DNA of 64,000 nucleotides from Oxalobacteraceae bacterium OTU3CAMAD1 (GTDB lineage: Bacteria; Pseudomonadota; Gammaproteobacteria; Burkholderiales; Burkholderiaceae_D): the NCBI GenBank assembly GCA_024123915.1, contig CP099650.1, positions 2,418,001-2,482,000 of the forward strand, in the 5' to 3' direction. A model generated the notes under the pieces. That model had not been told where the DNA came from, did not search any database, and saw only the letters and a list, made by a program, of their open reading frames with translations. Both the position numbers and the translations under genes were made by a program. Below, piece after piece: positions 22,678 to 30,588 of this stretch. The stretch's first letter is position 1. Each line of letters begins with the position of its first letter.

Positions 22678-23388
22678 ATGGCACGCACTCTCAAACTGAA
22701 AATTTACCGTTACGATCCGGACCAGGACGCCAAGCCGTACATGCAGGACGTGACGGTCGAGCTGAAAGACACCGACAAGATGCTGCTCGACGCCCTGCAG
22801 CGCATCAAGTCCGACGTCGACGATTCGCTGGCCCTGCGCCGCTCGTGCCGCGAAGGCGTGTGCGGTTCGGACGCGATGAACATCAACGGCAAGAACGGTC
22901 TGGCCTGCACCACCAACCTGAACGAGCTGACCGAGCCTATCGTGCTGCGTCCGTTGCCAGGCCTGCCGGTGATCCGCGACCTGATCGTCGACATGACCCA
23001 GTTCTTCAAGCAATACGATTCGATCAAGCCTTACCTGATCAACGACTCCATCCGTCCTGAAAAGGAACGCCTGCAGTCGCCGACCGAACGCGAAGAACTC
23101 GATGGCCTGTACGAGTGCATCCTGTGCGCGTGCTGCTCGACGTCTTGCCCGTCGTTCTGGTGGAATCCGGACAAGTTCGTCGGCCCGGCCGGCCTGCTGC
23201 AAGCCTACCGCTTCATCGCCGACTCGCGCGACGAAGCGACCGGCCAGCGCCTGGACAACCTGGAAGACCCGTACCGCCTGTTCCGCTGCCACTCGATCAT
23301 GAATTGCGTCGATGTTTGCCCTAAGGGTTTGAACCCGAACAAGGCCATCGGCAAGATCAAAGAGTTGATGGTACGCCGGGCGATCTAA
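22678..23388 (+). CDS. sdhB: Succinate dehydrogenase iron-sulfur subunit SdhB
   Basis: Electron-transfer subunit of complex II, 236 aa. The [2Fe-2S] ligands are in SCREGVCGSD with a further Cys in GLACTTN. The [4Fe-4S]/[3Fe-4S] ligands are in CILCACCSTSCPSFWW and CHSIMNCVDVCPKGL. It lies 9 bp after sdhA. Confidence 0.97.
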   Translation: MARTLKLKIYRYDPDQDAKPYMQDVTVELKDTDKMLLDALQRIKSDVDDSLALRRSCREGVCGSDAMNINGKNGLACTTNLNELTEPIVLRPLPGLPVIRDLIVDMTQFFKQYDSIKPYLINDSIRPEKERLQSPTEREELDGLYECILCACCSTSCPSFWWNPDKFVGPAGLLQAYRFIADSRDEATGQRLDNLEDPYRLFRCHSIMNCVDVCPKGLNPNKAIGKIKELMVRRAI

Positions 23389-23397
23389 GCGCTATCG

Positions 23398-23422
23398 CGG
23401 GCGGCCTCAGCGCCGCCCGTTT
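23398..23422 (+). terminator. Hairpin after sdhB (attenuator-like)
   Basis: An 8-bp stem CGGGCGGC/GCCGCCCG with a 6-nt loop is followed by only TTT. It is too poor in U to be a full terminator, so it may reduce read-through into sdhE and gltA or protect the sdhCDAB mRNA end. Confidence 0.45.
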
Positions 23423-23491
23423 CACGTGTCCGTTCCTGTTTAGTAGTGGCGCTCCAGCACGATTGGCGCGCGCAGTGTAAAGTAGTGACCC

Positions 23492-23773
23492 ATGACTGAA
23501 CCGAACCAATCTGCACATCAGTCGGACCCAGCCAATAGAGCGCGCCTGCGCTGGCGCTCACGCCGGGGTCTGCTGGAAAACGACATCATCCTCACGCGTT
23601 TTCTCGATGCGCATGAAACCGAATTGACCGACGAAGAAGTGGACGCGTTCACGCGGCTCCTCGATTTGTCGGACAATGCCCTGATGGATCTGGTACTGGC
23701 CCGTAAAGAGCCGGAAGGCGAAGTCGATCTGCCGCACGTGCATGCATTGCTGCAACGACTAAGACTGGCCTGA
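23492..23773 (+). CDS. sdhE: Succinate dehydrogenase assembly factor SdhE (FAD assembly)
   Basis: A 93-aa helical protein that helps covalent flavinylation of SdhA. The diagnostic RGxxE motif appears as [11 protein letters not shown], followed by [13 protein letters not shown] and [11 protein letters not shown], typical of the SdhE/YgfY family. Its place between sdhB and gltA agrees. It is 103 bp downstream of sdhB, beyond a hairpin, so it may also have its own promoter. Confidence 0.93.
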   Translation: MTEPNQSAHQSDPANRARLRWRSRRGLLENDIILTRFLDAHETELTDEEVDAFTRLLDLSDNALMDLVLARKEPEGEVDLPHVHALLQRLRLA

Positions 23774-23840
23774 GACTAGCGAAGGCAACCAGAATTTTCG
23801 CGTTTTATTTACCTTCATCTCCCTAAAAAAGGAAGAGTCC

Positions 23841-25142
23841 ATGAATATTTCTGACAACAAAGCCACCCTGTCGTTCTCCGATGGCAGCCCTGCGGTGGAA
23901 TTCCCGATCTACAAAGGTACCGTCGGTCCCGACGTGATCGACATCCGCAAGCTGTACGCGGGCACCGGCAAGTTCACCTACGATCCAGGCTTCATGTCGA
24001 CCGCCGCGTGCAACTCGACGATCACCTACATCGACGGCGACAAGGGCGAGCTGCTGTATCGCGGCTACCCGATCGAACAGCTGGCCGTGAACGCCGACTT
24101 CATGGAATCTTGCTACCTGCTGCTGAACGGCGAACTGCCGAACACCGTGCAGAAGGCCGAATTCGTTGAAACCGTGACCAAGCACACGATGGTTCACGAG
24201 CAGATGCAATTTTTCTTCCGCGGCTTCCGCCGCGACGCGCACCCGATGTCGGTGCTGGTCGGCACCGTCGGCGCGCTGGCGTCGTTCTACCACGACTCGC
24301 TCGACATCAACGACGCCAAGCAGCGTGAAATCTCGGCCATCCGCCTGATCGCCAAAATGCCGACCCTGGTCGCCATGGCGTACAAGTACTCGATGGGCCA
24401 GCCGTTCATGTATCCGCGCAACGACCTGTCGTACAGCGCCAACTTCATGCGCATGATGTTCGGCAACCCGTGCGAAGAATACAAAGTCAACGACGTGCTG
24501 GTGCGCGCCCTCGACCGTATCCTGATCCTGCACGCCGATCACGAGCAGAACGCATCGACCTCGACCGTCCGTCTGGCCGGTTCGTCGGGCGCCAACCCGT
24601 TCGCGTGTATCGCCGCCGGTATCGCCTGCCTGTGGGGCCCTGCCCACGGCGGCGCCAACGAAGCTGCGCTGACCATGCTGAAGGAAATCGGCTCGGTCGA
24701 GAACATTCCTGCGTTCATCGAGCAGGTTAAGGACAAGAACTCCGGCGTCAAGCTGATGGGCTTCGGTCACCGCGTGTACAAGAACTTCGACCCGCGCGCC
24801 AAGCTGATGCGCGAGACCTGCTATGAAGTGCTGGAAGAGCTGGGCCTGCAGGACGACCCGCTGTTCAAGCTGGCGATGGAACTGGAAAAGATCGCGCTGA
24901 ACGACGAATACTTCGTCTCGCGCAAGCTGTATCCGAACGTCGACTTCTACTCGGGCATCGTGCAATCGGCGCTGGGCATTCCAGTGTCGCTGTTCACCGG
25001 TATCTTCGCCATGGCCCGCACCATCGGCTGGATCGCCCAGTGGAACGAAATGATCGCCGATCCAGAACAGAAAATCGGCCGTCCACGTCAATTGTTCGTC
25101 GGTTCGACCACCCGCGACGTCAAGCCGCTGGACCAGCGTTAA
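23841..25142 (+). CDS. gltA: Citrate synthase (type II)
   Basis: Condenses oxaloacetate and acetyl-CoA; 433 aa, as in hexameric proteobacterial enzymes. Active-site stretches are [25 protein letters not shown] and the C-terminal RPRQLFVG. It has a ribosome site (AAGGAAGAG) and ends in a strong terminator. It closes the sdh-gltA operon. Confidence 0.97.
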   Translation: MNISDNKATLSFSDGSPAVEFPIYKGTVGPDVIDIRKLYAGTGKFTYDPGFMSTAACNSTITYIDGDKGELLYRGYPIEQLAVNADFMESCYLLLNGELPNTVQKAEFVETVTKHTMVHEQMQFFFRGFRRDAHPMSVLVGTVGALASFYHDSLDINDAKQREISAIRLIAKMPTLVAMAYKYSMGQPFMYPRNDLSYSANFMRMMFGNPCEEYKVNDVLVRALDRILILHADHEQNASTSTVRLAGSSGANPFACIAAGIACLWGPAHGGANEAALTMLKEIGSVENIPAFIEQVKDKNSGVKLMGFGHRVYKNFDPRAKLMRETCYEVLEELGLQDDPLFKLAMELEKIALNDEYFVSRKLYPNVDFYSGIVQSALGIPVSLFTGIFAMARTIGWIAQWNEMIADPEQKIGRPRQLFVGSTTRDVKPLDQR

Positions 25143-25162
25143 TCTTCGCGTTTTGCAGCGAA

Positions 25163-25192
25163 CAAAAAAACGGGCTTCGGCCCGTTTTTTTC
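25163..25192. terminator. Bidirectional terminator between gltA and the XRE gene
   Basis: Stem ACGGGC/GCCCGT with a TTCG loop at 25170-25185, flanked by A7 and T7. It serves gltA (+) and the convergent XRE gene, whose stop is at 25200. Confidence 0.92.
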
Positions 25193-25199
25193 GTCCGCA

Positions 25200-25388
25200 T
25201 CACGGCGTGAAGATGGTTTCGATCGTTTTGTCGAACAGCTTGGCGATGGCGAAGGCCAGCGGCAGGCTGGGGTCGTAGCGCCCCGTTTCGATGGCGTTGA
25301 CGGTTTGGCGCGAGACGGCCAACTGGTCGGCCAGGTAGGCCTGGCTCCATCCGCGTTCGGCGCGCAGTTCTCGGATCGTATTGTTCAT
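25200..25388 (-). CDS. Small XRE-family (Cro/CI) DNA-binding regulator
   Basis: A 62-aa protein that is a single helix-turn-helix: IRELRAERGWSQAYLADQLAVSRQTVNAIE covers residues 5-34. Its start overlaps the stop of the upstream membrane gene by 4 bp (ATGA), giving a coupled pair. Such short XRE proteins next to multi-TM proteins are common in bacteria and usually autoregulate; the palindrome at 25818 is a candidate operator. Confidence 0.85.
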   Translation of the reverse strand: MNNTIRELRAERGWSQAYLADQLAVSRQTVNAIETGRYDPSLPLAFAIAKLFDKTIETIFTP

Positions 25389-25804
25389 CGCCACGTCTTC
25401 CAGCAGCGTAACAGGCCGATGACCAGCCAGGAAAAGCCCATCACGCCCCATACGTAGAACATGCTCAGGCGTGGATAGCCGGCGTTCTCCATGAAGCCGT
25501 AGGTGAAAGTCACTGCGGCCGTCAGCGCGGCCGCCAGCGCGAACGTCTCCAGCATGATGATGCGCTGGTACTCGTCCATCCGGCCCACGTGGCGCGCGAT
25601 CGCCCAGATCATCAGCGCAAAGCCGATCATCGGACACATCAGGACGATGGTCTTGAGCGGGCCGGCTTCCATCGTCTGGCCATAGATGATCGAGGGGGCC
25701 AGCAGGGCGGCGTAGACGGCTATGCTGCCGAGCAGCTCGCGTATGTAGGCGGCTCCGGCCTTGCGCTCGGCTGCGGAAAACTTCGGTTCGGTTTGAGTAC
25801 GCAT
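25385..25804 (-). CDS. Four-TM membrane protein paired with XRE regulator
   Basis: A 139-aa inner-membrane protein with four predicted spans near residues 25-45, 50-70, 83-105 and 112-132 and a short charged loop, RHVGRMDEYQRIIML. I do not recognise a function. The start at 25804 is preferred over 25816 because GGAGGAAGC lies at the right distance. It forms an operon with the XRE gene. Confidence 0.75.
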   Translation of the reverse strand: MRTQTEPKFSAAERKAGAAYIRELLGSIAVYAALLAPSIIYGQTMEAGPLKTIVLMCPMIGFALMIWAIARHVGRMDEYQRIIMLETFALAAALTAAVTFTYGFMENAGYPRLSMFYVWGVMGFSWLVIGLLRCWKTWR

Positions 25805-25817
25805 CGCTTCCTCCATG

Positions 25818-25875
25818 TGTAAAGTATGCTTTACATCTTAGGGCGAGAGGAATTCGATGTCAAGCAAACTTTACA
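25818..25875 (-). promoter_or_regulatory. Promoter and operator of the XRE/membrane operon
   Basis: On the minus strand, TTGACA (25863-25858), a 17-nt spacer and TAAGAT (25840-25835) form a near-consensus promoter. An 18-bp inverted repeat with arms TGTAAAG/CTTTACA (25818-25835) begins on the last base of the -10 and covers the start site. A further half-site (25869-25875) lies above the -35. Repressor binding here would block transcription, consistent with XRE autoregulation. Confidence 0.65.
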
Positions 25876-25893
25876 TCGTGGATTACGCGGCGG

Positions 25894-26226
25894 TTAGGCG
25901 GGCTCTTGGAGCAACTGGCGGATGACGTCGACGCTGCCGTGGTCGAGTCGCAGGAATTGGACGCCGGTCTTGTAGCCCAACTCGGCGTCGGGGTCGCTGT
26001 AGACCACTTGCCCCATTGCCAGTACCTTATGGGCGCCGTCGCCCAGTTGCACCTGGAACGACACCGCGCAGTATTGCGCCAGCCGGATCTGACTGGCCGT
26101 CTGCAGGCTGACGCCGCCTTGCGACAGGTCCAGCGTGTGGGCCGGAAGGGTGGTTTCGTCCGTCATCGTCAGCGTGGCCGCATGACGGACTTGATGGCGG
26201 CGCGTGACTCGTGCTTTCTGACTCAT
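25894..26226 (-). CDS. PilZ-domain protein
   Basis: A 110-aa single PilZ domain, a likely cyclic-di-GMP sensor. The ligand motifs are visible: RRHQVR near residues 9-14 (RxxxR) and DLSQGG near residue 35 (D/NxSxxG). Strands VVYSDPDAE and GVQFLRLD complete the barrel. The start at 26226 (MSQKARVTRRH) is chosen because the domain begins immediately after it; the longer reading frame upstream is not PilZ. Confidence 0.85.
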   Translation of the reverse strand: MSQKARVTRRHQVRHAATLTMTDETTLPAHTLDLSQGGVSLQTASQIRLAQYCAVSFQVQLGDGAHKVLAMGQVVYSDPDAELGYKTGVQFLRLDHGSVDVIRQLLQEPA

Positions 26227-26348
26227 GGCGCGTACCTCGAATAGTGTAATGTCAACAAGACTATCAGAACTGCGTCCTGGACAGCAAGTTCTTATCGGCA
26301 ACTGTGCGTTGCGGGGTGAGATCTGTGCGGAATTCCCCGGAGTGGTTC

Positions 26349-26786
26349 TTATTTCAACCGGCGCCGGTCGGGCCGGACCACCAGCAGCCACCAGCACAGC
26401 ACGCCCAACGTCAATTGCGGCAGGTTGAACAGGAACTTGCCGAGGGTAGCGTCGCGCCGCTGCGGCCATGCCGCGTCGGCGGTCTCGACAATGATATTGG
26501 TGTGATACAGGCACAGCCCCAGCAGGATCAGCGCGGCCACGCCCCACAACACTGGCAGGCTTGTGACGCGATGGCGCAGCACGGCGGCGACCGGGTAGGC
26601 CAGCACACACGCGAACACATACGCGAACACGTTGGGCATCAGGTTCGCCAGGTTGGCGTGCGGCAGCACGACTGGAACGGCGCAGATCGCCACGGCGAGC
26701 ATGACGGCGATGACGGGGTGCGGATGTTCGGGCCAAGAGTCGAAGCGGCTGATCATGGACGAGGGCGTGAAGGAAAAGGGCTCCAT
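26349..26786 (-). CDS. Membrane protein of unknown function
   Basis: About 145 aa with four hydrophobic segments (IAVMLAVAICAVPVVL, VFAYVFACVLAYPVAAVL, LPVLWGVAALILLGLCLY, LTLGVLCWWLLVV) and a basic C-terminus (RPDRRRLK). No family recognised. The start is uncertain: in-frame options are 26831 (GTG), 26786 and 26756, none with a good ribosome site. The 122 bp between it and the PilZ gene holds nothing I can identify. Confidence 0.55.
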   Translation of the reverse strand: MEPFSFTPSSMISRFDSWPEHPHPVIAVMLAVAICAVPVVLPHANLANLMPNVFAYVFACVLAYPVAAVLRHRVTSLPVLWGVAALILLGLCLYHTNIIVETADAAWPQRRDATLGKFLFNLPQLTLGVLCWWLLVVRPDRRRLK

Positions 26787-26980
26787 TGTAGGGCAAATGA
26801 AGAGGGGTGGTGCCGCAACCGCCTCGGCCACTACGCTAAATGCGAAGCGCCTTTGCTCGGCGTGCCGGTTGAGTACCCGTACTTGTTTGGGTTTGCCAAC
26901 GACGCTGGAGCCTGAAGGCGCATTTGCTTCCAGTTGAACCTACAGCGCCTTGTGGAGTCCAACCAGTACAGGGAGGGGCC

Positions 26981-27340
26981 ATGGATACAATGCTCAAATC
27001 AATCGTTCGGAAGTGCGGAATCCCCGAGATGCTTCGTGTTAAGTGGGCTGCGTGGCGCGCAGCTATGCGATCGCATGGCTTACGTAAGCGCTCGGACTCA
27101 GCATCGGTGCTTCGCGGCCTGACTCCTGAGGAATCTGATCTGTTAATGGTTCGTATGCTGCAGGAGCTCTCATTGAGATATGACATCTACTTTGATGACG
27201 CCGAAATTCCAGGTCTCGCTGGCTCGCCGCAGCTGGATGAGCTTCTAGACAAGATCATTAGCCAAGATGCTGCGCTTCTGTTGCGCGACGAGGTCAGTCG
27301 GCTTCGATCAAAGGAGGTGGTGAGCTACCAGCGAGTTTAA
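26981..27340 (+). CDS. Hypothetical protein in AT-richer pair
   Basis: A 119-aa charged helical protein (RVKWAAWRAAMRSHGLRKRSD, LTPEESDLLMVRMLQELSLRY), apparently cytoplasmic, with no recognised domain. The start at 26981 has a strong GGGAGGGG site; a longer reading from 26924 adds unlikely sequence. Codon use is visibly less GC-rich at third positions than in neighbours, which suggests recent acquisition. It lies 2 bp upstream of the next gene. Confidence 0.6.
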   Translation: MDTMLKSIVRKCGIPEMLRVKWAAWRAAMRSHGLRKRSDSASVLRGLTPEESDLLMVRMLQELSLRYDIYFDDAEIPGLAGSPQLDELLDKIISQDAALLLRDEVSRLRSKEVVSYQRV

Positions 27341-27342
27341 GT

Positions 27343-27774
27343 ATGCGCATGCTTTCGCTGGGCATTGTCAGGAAGACGCTGGTCGCGTTCGGGCAAGTCC
27401 GAGCCATATTTAGATTAATGATTCGGGGCTTTTTCTGGATAGTTTTGTTTGAGGAGCGACGCGAAACCGAGCGACTTAAAAACGACTTGTTGCGCGCCGA
27501 AGTTATGAGGTTAGATTTTGCTCTCGATGAGGACATTTTGCGGTTGATGGAATCATATGGGGCTTCTCGAACGGCGTTGAGACGGATGGTTAAGGAACTG
27601 GCGGTGGCGAACACGCGCAAACACGCGTCTGTCCAAACAGGACGCCTATGCGCTGTCGCGGGCGGTAAAACAGGTATGCGACGATCCGGGCGTCGGGCCG
27701 TGGCGGACCGACGCATGCAGATTTTAGCAGCTGATAGTAAGTATTCCAGGCGGATTGATGACGCTAAAGCGTAG
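27343..27774 (+). CDS. Hypothetical protein, probably frameshifted near its C-terminus
   Basis: As read, 143 aa: a hydrophobic stretch near residues 20-38 (VRAIFRLMIRGFFWIVLF), then a charged helical region (EERRETERLKNDLLRAEV). From residue 90 the frame runs through a 10-bp tandem duplication (27610-27629). Removing one 10-bp unit joins ...AVANTR to RLSKQDAYALSR in another frame, which ends at a stop at 27725-27727. That frame has more host-like codons than the present tail. The gene may therefore be a broken or phase-variable copy of a ~124-aa protein. No function recognised. Confidence 0.5.
   Translation: MRMLSLGIVRKTLVAFGQVRAIFRLMIRGFFWIVLFEERRETERLKNDLLRAEVMRLDFALDEDILRLMESYGASRTALRRMVKELAVANTRKHASVQTGRLCAVAGGKTGMRRSGRRAVADRRMQILAADSKYSRRIDDAKA
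27610..27629. repeat. 10-bp tandem duplication inside a coding region
   Basis: AACACGCGCA at 27610-27619 is followed by AACACGCGTC at 27620-27629, eight of ten bases identical. The 10-bp length shifts the frame by one. Confidence 0.75.
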
Positions 27775-27801
27775 CGGCAAAGTATGCTGCGCGAAACACA
27801 T

Positions 27802-28182
27802 TTATTCTTCCTGATCCAAGAGCGCCTGGATTTCCGCGCGCTCTTTCTTGCTGACGTGGCCGCCGCGCAGGGCGGCCAGCACCAGCGCCTTGCCGGAGCC
27901 GGAGAACGCTTTCTGGATCAGGTCTTTGAGCAGGTTGGTCTGGATCGAGTCTTGCTCTTGTGCGGGGGCGTAGATGTGGGCGCGCTGGCTTTCGTCGCGC
28001 GTCAGCAGGCCTTTGGTGTGCATCACTTGCAGCAGGCGCAGCACAGTGGCGTAGTTCATGTCCGGCCGCGTTTCGAGCGCGGCGGCGTGCACCTGCTTGG
28101 CGGTGGCCGGGCCGAGCGCGAACAGCAGGCGCAACATCTCCAGCTCGGAGGCGGTCGGTTTGGGTGGGGCTACGGTGGTCAT
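27802..28182 (-). CDS. BlaI/MecI-family transcriptional repressor
   Basis: A 126-aa winged-helix protein: TASELEMLRLLFALGPATAKQVHAA, then MNYATVLRLLQVMHTKGLLTRDE (recognition helix and wing), then a C-terminal dimerisation helix ending KKERAEIQALLDQEE. Family members repress beta-lactamase, copper or other stress genes and are usually inactivated by a BlaR1-type M56 peptidase. None is present here; instead the gene follows a leucine-rich-repeat kinase by 32 bp. On the minus strand TAGACA-N17-TATTCT ends 6 nt before its ATG, a possible leaderless promoter. Confidence 0.85.
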   Translation of the reverse strand: MTTVAPPKPTASELEMLRLLFALGPATAKQVHAAALETRPDMNYATVLRLLQVMHTKGLLTRDESQRAHIYAPAQEQDSIQTNLLKDLIQKAFSGSGKALVLAALRGGHVSKKERAEIQALLDQEE

Positions 28183-28200
28183 GGATGTAGAATAAAATAT

Positions 28201-28218
28201 CTAGAACGTCTTGTCTAG
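28201..28218 (-). promoter_or_regulatory. Possible BlaI operator
   Basis: CTAGA-N8-TCTAG is a short exact inverted repeat between the LRR-kinase stop and the BlaI start. It overlaps the candidate BlaI promoter, as expected for autorepression. The half-sites do not match the classical BlaI TACA/TGTA core, so this is tentative. Confidence 0.3.
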
Positions 28219-29537
28219 TCTTGTTTGAGTGTGCGTACTTGCGTTTCGATGTCGGCGAACAGTGGGCGCGCCGCGCTGTCCGCGTGCAGGCAGGCGTCGC
28301 GCAGCTGATGAACGCGCGCCAACGCCGACGGGCTCCCCGCCGGGGCTTCGCAGCGCTCGGCGAGCTCTTCCAGCAGGAAGCCGAAGGCCCGAACTTCGAG
28401 TCGTTGCAGCGGCAGGGCTTCAGGCGACGCTGGATCGTAGAACGAGGCCGCGCCGAAGTCGCCCAGCAAGGTCCGGCCTCGTCCGCAATGCATGATGTTG
28501 TGGCCGTACAGGTCGCCGTGCATAATGCCGCGCTCATGCAGGCGGGCGGCGGCGGAGGCGATGCCGTGGGCGATTTCCAGCGTGGACGCGAGGTCGAAGC
28601 GCTTGCCAGCATCGTAGATGTCGCGCGTGCAGCTCTCCAAGCTTGGCGGGCCGGCTAGGTTAATGAATTCCGGATCGATCAGCGACATGACGAGACCATG
28701 CGCGCCATCCGGATGGCGCTCCAGGTGGCCTAGCACGGGGATCAGGTTCGGATGCGCGCCGGCGCCGATGCACGCGGCCATTTCGCACAGCGGCGAACCG
28801 TCGCTGGTCATTGCGCCTTTGAAGAGTTTGACGGCGACGTCTTCCGTCGCGCCGTCGTGCAAGTAGTCCGCGCGGTGGATCACGCCAGATGCGCCTTCGC
28901 CCAGCTTCTGTTTGAACGCCAGCTGTTCCCAGCCGATGGCGGCTGACGGCGTGCCTGTCATCGCCGATTCACGCTCCGCGCAAAACGGATTGCCGGCGTA
29001 AGCCAGCCAGGTCAAGCGGGGCAGGGCGGGCAGCCATGCGGGAAACTCAGTCAACCGGTTGGCGGCGATGCGCAGCAGTTCAAGCCGGTGCAGTTGCTCC
29101 ATGGTGGCCGGCAGGGTACGCAGACGGTTCCCGGCCAGCATCAGCTTTTGCAGCGCCGGACGTTGTCCCAGCTCGGCGGGCAGTTCCTCGATCAGATTGT
29201 CGGTCAGCACCAGCCAGCGCAGTTGCGGCGGCAGCGATGCCGGCGGGACCTTACTTATGCGGTTGGCCTTGAAGCCGACCATCGTCAGCGCCGGACAAGC
29301 GCCCAGCACCGCCGGCAGTTCGGTGAACTGGTTGTCGGAACAGAAGATGATGCGCAGCTTGTGCAGGCGGGGCAGATCGTCCGGCAGCGACGAGAGCGCG
29401 TTGCCGGACAGGTCGAGGATTTCCAGCGAGTCAGCCAGATCGAAGATTTCGCGCGGGAATTCGGTGAGGCCGCCGCGCATTTGCAGGCGTTGAACGCCGG
29501 CCAGGGCGCCAGAGCGCAACTGCTCTAAGGTATGCAT
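28215..29537 (-). CDS. Leucine-rich-repeat protein kinase
   Basis: A 440-aa fusion of N-terminal LRRs and a eukaryotic-like kinase domain. Residues ~35-185 contain about seven 22-24-residue repeats of the type LxxLxLSGNxLxxLPxxL. Residues ~205-440 are the kinase: glycine loop GEGASG (213-218), VAVK with Lys237, catalytic loop MHGDLYGHN (Asp342, Asn347; HGD replaces HRD) and DFG (360-362). No signal peptide or TM, so it is cytoplasmic. HGD suggests a kinase not dependent on activation-loop phosphorylation. It is followed by a BlaI repressor on the same strand. The substrate is unknown. Confidence 0.88.
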   Translation of the reverse strand: MHTLEQLRSGALAGVQRLQMRGGLTEFPREIFDLADSLEILDLSGNALSSLPDDLPRLHKLRIIFCSDNQFTELPAVLGACPALTMVGFKANRISKVPPASLPPQLRWLVLTDNLIEELPAELGQRPALQKLMLAGNRLRTLPATMEQLHRLELLRIAANRLTEFPAWLPALPRLTWLAYAGNPFCAERESAMTGTPSAAIGWEQLAFKQKLGEGASGVIHRADYLHDGATEDVAVKLFKGAMTSDGSPLCEMAACIGAGAHPNLIPVLGHLERHPDGAHGLVMSLIDPEFINLAGPPSLESCTRDIYDAGKRFDLASTLEIAHGIASAAARLHERGIMHGDLYGHNIMHCGRGRTLLGDFGAASFYDPASPEALPLQRLEVRAFGFLLEELAERCEAPAGSPSALARVHQLRDACLHADSAARPLFADIETQVRTLKQD

Positions 29538-29610
29538 GTCAGGTGGCGGTGAAGGTCAATGTTGAAGTTTATCACTTCACCGCCGCCCGCCGAGGGTGGT
29601 TAGTCCCGGC

Positions 29611-30486
29611 TTACCACTTCATTTCGCCCTTGGCGACTTTGGAGCCGGTCTCGAGCGCAGCGTTCAGGCCGGCGTCCGGATACAGTTCCTTCATGCGGGC
29701 GATCAGCGCGGCCGAGTTGGCGGCTTTGGCCGTTTCGGCTTCGAAGCGGACCAGGTAGTCGCGGGTAAAGGCGACGCTGTCCGGTGTCAGCGGCGCGCCT
29801 ACCTTGAAGTGGCCTGGCACAACAATCGCCGGTTTGAGCGAGGCGATGTGGTCCAGCGTGGCCAGCCAGTTCTTGCGCGACTCGGCGCTTTGGGTGTCGG
29901 CGGTCCACACGTGCAGGCCGTTGAACACGACCACGCCGCCGGCGATCGCCTTGATCGATGGAATCCAGACGTAGCTGCGGTCTGGCGTCGCGCCATTCAG
30001 GCCTTCGATCTTCAGCGTTTCGCCTTCCAGCGTGATGGTGTCGCCTTGCAGCGGCTGCGGCACGATGATGCTCTTGGGCGCGTTGTCTTTCAAAATAGGC
30101 GACCAGTAGGCGACTTTGGCGTCCTTTTTCTTTTCGATACCGGCGATGGTTTGCGGCGTGGCGACGATCTTGGCGTCCGGGAAGGCGGCGTGGATCACGT
30201 CCAGGCCGAAGTAGAAGTCCGGGTCGCTATGGCTGACGTAGACGGTGGTCAGGCGCTTGCCGCTGGCGCGGATCTTTTCGACCAGTTTGACGGCTTCGCC
30301 GCGCGAGAACTGGGCGTCGATCAGCACCGCGTCCTTGGCGCCGGTCACCAGCACCGACGCGACCGGGAAAATGGCGGCTTCGCCGGGATTGAAAACGTCG
30401 AGCTTCAGCGGCGCGGCGGCGGCGCCACCGACGGTTGCCGCCAAGGCTGCGGACATCAAAGTTTGCTGGATATTGAAGGTGCGCAT
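29611..30486 (-). CDS. Exported metallo-beta-lactamase-fold protein with atypical metal motif
   Basis: A 291-aa protein with a signal peptide (residues 1-25, ending GGAAAA). The fold is recognisable from VLIDAQFSRGEAVKLVEKI, the motif-2 region and PGHFKVG. The usual HxHxDH motif is replaced by SHSDPDFYFG, so only the first His and the Asp remain. It may bind one metal or have lost hydrolase activity; related proteins in proteobacteria share SHSDPD-type motifs. It is divergent from the LysR gene with about 100 bp between, which suggests regulation by that protein. Confidence 0.8.
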   Translation of the reverse strand: MRTFNIQQTLMSAALAATVGGAAAAPLKLDVFNPGEAAIFPVASVLVTGAKDAVLIDAQFSRGEAVKLVEKIRASGKRLTTVYVSHSDPDFYFGLDVIHAAFPDAKIVATPQTIAGIEKKKDAKVAYWSPILKDNAPKSIIVPQPLQGDTITLEGETLKIEGLNGATPDRSYVWIPSIKAIAGGVVVFNGLHVWTADTQSAESRKNWLATLDHIASLKPAIVVPGHFKVGAPLTPDSVAFTRDYLVRFEAETAKAANSAALIARMKELYPDAGLNAALETGSKVAKGEMKW

Positions 30487-30588
30487 GGTCGTCTTTCGTT
30501 GTGGTTAGAAGTGGACCCATCATAAATTTCTTTAACTGGCAGAAAAACAGGGTAATCTGCGCTTGTTAATTGCATAGATCGAACTAAT

